From Sphaerolaimus hirsutus (taxonomy: Eukaryota > Nematoda > Chromadorea > Monhysterida > Sphaerolaimidae): 64,000 nucleotides of DNA. The notes beneath the pieces were generated by a model, which saw nothing but the letters and a program-made list of their open reading frames with translations, did no database searches and had not been told where the DNA came from. Shown here in pieces: positions 58,101 through 64,000 of the stretch; within the stretch, counting starts at the first letter, position 1; every line of letters starts with the position of its first letter. The stretch is from NCBI GenBank assembly GCA_964036195.1, contig OZ038460.1, positions 12,403,504 to 12,467,503 of the forward strand, read 5' to 3'. The translations under genes and the position numbers were made by a program.

Positions 58101-58536
58101 TATGGTAATGTTATTGTTAACTCCCATAAACTCAGCCCCTAATTTGGCAAACACCCATCAACTCAACTCCCATAAACTCGGCCTCTAATTTGTGAACTTG
58201 TGTCAACAGCCCCTTATTTTTAAACTTCTGTCAACTCAACCCTAATTTATAAACACCCATCAACTCAACCCTCAATTGTAAACTCAGCCCCTAAAAACTC
58301 AAGTCAACCCCCTATACATGTGCAATTGCATTCTTGGGAAGCAACTTTGCCATCTACTAACCCTGTTTGTCAAGATTGTGGATCGTGTTTGTAAAGGGCA
58401 TTTGTACTAATAAATAGTGACTGCATTGTGTGCAAAAACACACACGAATTGGGCACAATGAGGCCTGTGATTGTGCGTCCTATCTTTTACATTAGGCATA
58501 CCTAGCACGCAATTCTTTCACAATTGTATATGTTTT

Positions 58537-58736
58537 NNNNNNNNNNNNNNNNNNNNNNNNNNNNNNNNNNNNNNNNNNNNNNNNNNNNNNNNNNNNNNNN
58601 NNNNNNNNNNNNNNNNNNNNNNNNNNNNNNNNNNNNNNNNNNNNNNNNNNNNNNNNNNNNNNNNNNNNNNNNNNNNNNNNNNNNNNNNNNNNNNNNNNNN
58701 NNNNNNNNNNNNNNNNNNNNNNNNNNNNNNNNNNNN
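58537..58736. other. Assembly gap, 200 N
   Basis: Exactly 200 undetermined bases, the same size as the gap at 37028, so it is a placeholder. Confidence 1.
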
Positions 58737-59158
58737 GTATCCAGGGGGGGGGCGGCCCCCCCCCCCCCCCCCCGCTCCCGGGGTGAGACCTAAAAAATCC
58801 CGGAAAAGCAACTTTTCCTATACATTTTTCATGGTAGGTGCAAAAAATTTCGCGCGCTGGCGCGCGACCTATCCTCCAACACATAATTATCAGCGGATCG
58901 GCCCCCGGTGACACAAATCCATGAAATTGTGTGCCCTCCGCTGTGTATGAACGTGTATTTCATACATATACAGCGGTTTCTGGCGCTGGCGCCAGCGCCA
59001 ATCGCGCCATGGCGTGGCGCCTAAGAATGGCGCCAGCGCCATTCCGTCACTATGTAGGCGAAATTTCAAGGGGGGGGGGGGGGCTGAGCCCCCCCCGTTC
59101 GCCGGGCTCCGTAAACAAGCAGCCCCCCCCCCGCTCGAAAATCCTGTATACGTCCCTG
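58737..59158. mobile_element. hAT-like element, CAGGGACGTATCC family, cut by gap
   Basis: Starts inside the left end (GTATCCAGG after the gap) and ends ATACGTCCCTG. It has poly-G/C blocks, GGCGCC/CCATGG arrays (58984-59047), and a CGCGCGCTGGCGCGCG palindrome at 58851-58866. Confidence 0.7.
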
Positions 59159-59261
59159 TATTGTACCACCCCCCCCGCAACCCCCCTTCTTCAGCTATTT
59201 ATCTATGGAGGATCGAAATTCAAAACCCCCCGCGAACAAATCAGTGAATCGCTTTCACAAC

Positions 59262-59600
59262 TAGGGTTGGCCGATGTTTTTGGCTTTCACAACTAGGGTT
59301 TTTTTTTAAAAACGTTGTTTTTTTTTTAAAAACGTTGTTTTTTTTTTAAAAACACGATGTCCGAAATGTTTTGTTTTTTTTTAAACATCGGCCGAAATTT
59401 TTAGTACTAAGCACTAGGTATTTTGCATAATTTTTGCGCGCTTGCGCGCAAAAATTTTGCAAAATACCTAGTGCTTAGTACTAAAAATTTCGGCCAATGT
59501 TTTTTTTTTTTTTTAAAACATTTCGGACGTCATGTTTTTTAAAAAAAACAACGTTTTTTTAATAAAAAAAAACGTTTAAAAAAAACATCGGCCAACCCTA
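59262..59600. mobile_element. hAT-like element with AAAACGTTGTTTT interior
   Basis: Ends TAGGGTTGGCCGATG and CATCGGCCAACCCTA match the element at 46782. The palindrome TGCGCGCTTGCGCGCA is at 59435-59450, at the centre of a long hairpin. CTTTCACAAC precedes the element and recurs 30 bp inside it. It sits where RPL3 exons 5 and 6 should be. Confidence 0.7.
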
Positions 59601-59644
59601 GCCGGAACCGAAAATTTCGAAATTCCCAAACCTAGTGCCCAGAC

Positions 59645-61035
59645 CTGAGTGTGCGCCAACACGCGGACCACGGTGCAATACTTCTTCATTTTGTCGAAGT
59701 CGGTCTCGATCTCCTTGCGCCGTTCTCGTCCTGCCACTTTTTGCTCGACAGCTGGAAGGCCTTCTTTTTGCTCCGGTACCTGCGCAAAAATGTGTCGAAT
59801 ACGATCTAATAAAATGTCTAGGTACTAGGGCTGGAAAAAAATCGATTGTTTTTAAAAATCACTGGAGTCAATTTTTTTCCTATTTTTCATTAAAATCACC
59901 TCTGAGGGGATATAGATGAACTAAAAGGCATATAAAATGATAGCCAGTTCACACTTATGTTTTTTGTGGTAATATAATTGATGTAGATTTTTTAAGTCGG
60001 TTATTTTGCAATCAAGGTTAAAAGTGATTAATTTGTTATATTTGCTGTGTGACTCACATTCCATTGATTCTCTTGTTTGCAGAAATTGGATGTTCTTGCT
60101 GAGAACACGGGATAAATTATTTTGTTACTCGGCGGGTGGGAGTAAACCTGACGAAAATCGTTTTAGAAGCTAACATACCAGTTCTTATACATGCGTCTGC
60201 GGCAGTCCTCGCTCAAGTGCTCGGCCCAGATGGTCTTGAGAGCGCGCTGGCCGCGCGGCGTCTCGATGTAGCCGACCACGCCCACCACGACCATGGGCGG
60301 AGTCTCGATGATCGTCACCGCCTCGACCACCTCCTTCTTGTTGACTTTGCTGCCCGGTTTGTCCACCTCGCGCACGATGTGCGTCATGCCCGCCTGGGTC
60401 GGTTTGAGTGGAGTTTATTGAGGGGAGATGATGATGAACATTTACATTGATCAATGACGTTGAATAAGATCGTTTAGATTGATCAATGACGAATTTCACT
60501 CTCATTCAATCTCAATTGATCAAATTTTGGGGTCGTAGAAAATTGTTTACTTGACATGTGTAGTTGAGTTGGTGATGCCACACGTTCAACAAATCAGCGC
60601 ATGGAAGGACAAAACAAAAAAATTGTTAGGCCCATGTTTTCGCGCCGCGTGGAATACCAAAAAGTAATTTGTTTCGTATATATTCTAGCACACCCAATCG
60701 TTTTTTGGCGCTCATTGGTACTCGCTAATGGAAGAATCAATACAAAGTGTTCCTATCCCGATAGCACACCCACGGCCCAGGATCATCTAGAAATTTTGCC
60801 AAAACTCACCTTGAAACCGACAAAACCGGTCAAATGGCACGGCTTGTTCTTGTCATCCTTGGGGAAGGCCTTTATTTTACCGCGGTGCCTCTTCGAACGC
60901 TTTTTCGGCAGAAATCCGAGCGAGCCATGCCGCGGCGCCTCAAACTTGCGGTGGGACTGCAAAAATATTTTGCAGCAAATACTTCACAATATAAACAACT
61001 CGGTTGAAAAACGTCAACGAACTGAAACAAACCAT
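59645..61035 (-). pseudogene. RPL3: RPL3 partial copy (exons 1-4, exon 4 frameshifted)
   Basis: Exons 61035-61033 (ATG), 60956-60810, 60393-60179 and 59779-59645 match exons 1-4 of the full gene. The last is 135 instead of 136 nt because one C is missing in the run near 59720, which breaks the frame. Beyond it, 59163-59261 matches sequence next to the exon 6 donor (46238-46338), so exons 5 and 6 are skipped. An essential single-copy gene in this state suggests assembly error or a broken haplotype rather than a paralogue. Confidence 0.8.
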
Positions 61036-62263
61036 TTTTGTATCAACGTGCTCGCCCGGTAACAACAAAAATAACTACAATTTTTTTTATTTTGTAGAAA
61101 TCCGCCACTTGTTTCGGATAGTTTCTGAAACAGTTTTGCTCAGCGGAATAAAGGTATACGTAAACATGAAAAACGTCCTGCTCACATGCTTAAGTAATGA
61201 CAAATTTCTGATAAATGGTTTTAACAATTGAATGGATTTACAGTGCTTCGATAGCCGGAAAGCGCGAGCAATTAGGAAACTTATGTCGCATTATGGAAAA
61301 ATTTCCGCCTTAGGAGACAACTACTGCTTATTTATCAAGATATATCGGTCACGAACGGCAACAAGCACCGCCTAAATTGTAACAATTGATCTTGGAATTG
61401 TGAATTTGTGCGAAAGGATTATCATATAGGCGGAGTCTATTGTCATTACCGTAAACTTCATTATTTTGTAAAATTCCGTAGACATGACAGTCAACGAAGT
61501 GACCATTTTCCGTCCAAGCTTCTTTGGATTTAATCCTTTAATACTTTCTTTGCCATCGTTTCACCACAAGTGGATCAGTCTTCGGCAATCATTCCGAAAT
61601 GAACCAAGTATTGTGACACATTAAAGTTCTCATAAATATACCAGCTCTGAACTTAATGAGTTCAGCTTTGAGTTTACGTCTTGATCTCCAGTTGACAGAG
61701 ATTAAGAGGTTAACTCAAAAAAAACTCAACTTTGAGTACTCATAAATCGACTTCAAATGAATTTGAGTTTTCTAGTGTTAGTAAACTACTGTGCACAATG
61801 CCATTGTGTTAATAAAGCTTATTTTGTGGAATGACTAGATCGAAACATGTTTGACAGTTTTGACGAAATAATAATTTCTCCCCTCGAATAATTCCCCTCA
61901 AATAGTTCCACCCTCAAAAAAGTCTGATGAAAAAATAATTCCTCAGGGAAATTATTCGAGAACCAGTGAGGATCTCTAAGAGGGACTGGGGTTGGTAGCC
62001 TCCCACCAAATCAAAACAACCGCAATCTATGTATCCCCGAGGACGCTCAGCTATCTACTGTGTTTCCCCACTGTTAACCCCACTTGATTAAGCCCCCTCG
62101 AAATACCCCCATCTAATTTGCACTGTGAAAAAATAAACCCTCGTGAGATATTTCGAGGAAATACGGTATCTATCAATTTTTTGGCTACTATCCTTTAGGC
62201 GTGTTCACATCTTTGCACATCTTTCCTAATATAATAAATAGGTATAATATGTGAAAAATTCAG

Positions 62264-62885
62264 TAAAGTCGGCGGACATTTCACCCTACAAAATCGGAGA
62301 GTTAGAATTCGCTCGTGAATAGAGCGAACAACGAAACTTGTGTCCCATGCGGACGCTAGGAATTGAAAAAGAAAATCATTTTAAAAGAAAAATGGACGTT
62401 TCGCTGCGTTTGTGCGTGCCACGCCCTAGTTATCTACATTTTCAACGTTGCTCGTAAAGAATTTGACCGTTCAAACTACCGTTTTACCGTTCAAACCACC
62501 GTTTTTGTTTTTATTTTATTTTTCATTCGTTGGCTCCGTTCCAACAGAAGAGAACTTGGCAGCCGGCCAAAATTTCGAAATCCGCTATTAATATGAATAA
62601 AATAGGCTCACACTAGCTATATAACCATGTATATAAACAAGAATAGCAATTATGAAGGTGGAAATTGGCAAAGCAAAGCAAATTTTAACGATTTTCAGCT
62701 AACTTTCAGTTTTCACTCTCATTTGTAAAATACGCAACTGGTAACTGGGATAAGGGCCAAGTTTTCATACATGACCATCTTTTCCAATCGTTAAAATATT
62801 GCGTCACAATACCTAATGCCGTCATGCACTCTCCACTGGAGAGATTGACGCAAATGTTTGTAGGGCGATACGTCTGCCGACTTTA
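62264..62885. mobile_element. TA-flanked TIR element, AAGTCGGCGGAC ends
   Basis: The element is 62266-62883, between TA dinucleotides. Left AAGTCGGCGGACATTTCACC pairs with right GTAGGGCGATACGTCTGCCGACTT trimmed to its last 20 bases. The matching place in the other copy (about 52264-52272) reads TATAATA, either the empty site or an excision footprint. Confidence 0.7.
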
Positions 62886-63253
62886 CCATTGCTTGAATTG
62901 AGTGCCACTAGGTCAGTGTTGTTAAAATACTGGTATTTTTGGAAAACGTAAACGAAACGTATATACCTTTTCCAAATTAAAACTATAAATACTAATACGT
63001 AAGGTATTTTTAAAATACTGAGGAATACGTAAAATAAAACGTAAACGTAAAAAATAAACATGTCACTGGATGTCGATGGCTGCTCGCCTGAAGCACCTTT
63101 ATTTTATATGTGCTGTCGAATCATCTTAAATCAAGTTCTTTCTGACTTTGTGCTGCTGACAGCAGCCCTGTTGTCATCAGAATTCATCGCCAAAAATATT
63201 TCAAAACGGCAAAAACGGTCCACTTCACGTGTTTGGCATATGAACACATTGGT

Positions 63254-63468
63254 GGCCCGCACACTAGTTGACACATGTGTGTCAACTGGTCTGTGTCAAC
63301 TCAGATTTTGGCTTCGCGTGTCGCAGAGCGATCCGCAAACTCACATGCTGCAATTTTGAAAATGAATATGATGGAAAGTGCATTGGAAGATCGCTCTGCG
63401 ACACGTGAAGGCGAAATCTGAGTTGACACAGACCAGTAGACACACACGTGTCAACTAGTGTGCGGGCC
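63254..63468. repeat. Long hairpin MITE with CACACTAGTTGACAC arms
   Basis: Arms of about 100 bp are almost perfect inverted copies (GGCCCGCACACTAGTTGACA at the left, TGTCAACTAGTGTGCGGGCC at the right). Ends match the CACACTAGT group at 20554 and 43286. Confidence 0.75.
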
Positions 63469-64000
63469 GCCATAAATATGTATTTACTAGCAGGATTCTC
63501 TCCGACCTTCGGTCGGGTTTTGTGGTTCTCTACAATTAATACCATTGGAGAAAATATGATACTTTAGTTAAGTTTGCCCACATGCTAGGCATGTGTTTTG
63601 AAATGCGGTATGTAATCTACCAACAATAACAAGACCAATACCAAAGATGCAATGTTTTGGAATGGATTTTTGTAAACTTCTGTAAAATGGTTGGGCATGA
63701 AACTCGGTAGTAAAATGTAGACAGTTTGCGATTTAATATGATGGTGTGCAGTGTGCATTCTGTGTGGTATAGGTTTTGTGATATGATAGTGTGGTTTTTG
63801 CAAGGTGTCAAACTTTGTTGTAATCTTCAATTGGTTACATTTGTGCTTTGCTGTTCTTTTTGTGTTTGTAAATCCTTGTGGTATAAATTGTAGAGAACCA
63901 CAAAACCCAACTGAAGGTTGGAGAGAATCCTGCTATAGGTACCCACTACTCAGAGGCTTGCAAAAACTGACACCCCAATGGGGACCCCCCTCCAAATGGC

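Larger units (their letters stand above)
61036..64000. other. RPL3 upstream region, alternative copy, plus repeats
   Basis: 61036-62265 matches 50119-52260 without the 851-bp insertion. After elements at 62266 and 63254 it rejoins the satellite-linked element (63488-63935) and the first minisatellite units (63949 to the window end). No gene found. Confidence 0.6.

Noticed and set aside
1-64000. tRNA, rRNA or snRNA genes
   Set aside because: I saw no tRNA-like A/B box pair with cloverleaf, nor rRNA or snRNA sequence; a covariance-model scan would be needed to exclude small RNAs.

Overview
This is animal genomic DNA: long genes split by many GT-AG introns, GC-rich exons in AT-rich, transposon-crowded introns, and ordinary metazoan proteins. 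The phylum cannot be fixed from sequence alone. The transposon load, the short repeated introns and the strong divergence between paired copies suggest a highly heterozygous invertebrate, possibly marine (inference).

Layout. 1-1178 shows nothing recognisable. 1179-4510 (+) is a Dok-type docking adaptor. 4886-9184 (-) is cathepsin Z in eight exons. 9850-21000 (+) is the beta subunit of the AP-3 adaptor complex in 22 exons, head to head with cathepsin Z. 22847-26247 (+) is an unidentified coiled-coil protein, two of whose introns are exact copies of a small terminal-inverted-repeat element. 28969-36089 (-) is LTV1, a 40S ribosome biogenesis factor, and 36925-36969 (-) is the last exon of RPL3 (uL3). 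After a 200-N gap (37028-37227) the LTV1 5' exons recur at 38273-44905, followed by a complete RPL3 at 45743-50118. Transposons and two satellite arrays fill 50.1-58.5 kb. After a second 200-N gap (58537-58736) a broken RPL3 copy lies at 59645-61035, and 61-64 kb repeats the material upstream of RPL3.

The paired LTV1/RPL3 segments are best read as two haplotypes of one locus. The first and third contigs would be one haplotype, and the middle contig the other, wedged between them by scaffolding. The pairs give natural filled and empty sites for several transposons.

The most interesting content is mobile. (1) A 122-211 bp element family flanked by 3-bp CWG duplications behaves like an introner: two copies are precise, in-frame introns. 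(2) hAT-like elements with 8-bp duplications keep the ends TAGGGTTGG but carry interiors built from different short motifs. (3) A 16-bp palindrome, TGCGCGCNNGCGCGCA, recurs in eight hAT-like elements of different families. (4) A TA-flanked family begins CCGTATTTCYTC and carries long G tracts. Functionally, cathepsin Z and AP-3 both belong to the lysosome, and RPL3 and LTV1 both belong to ribosome production.
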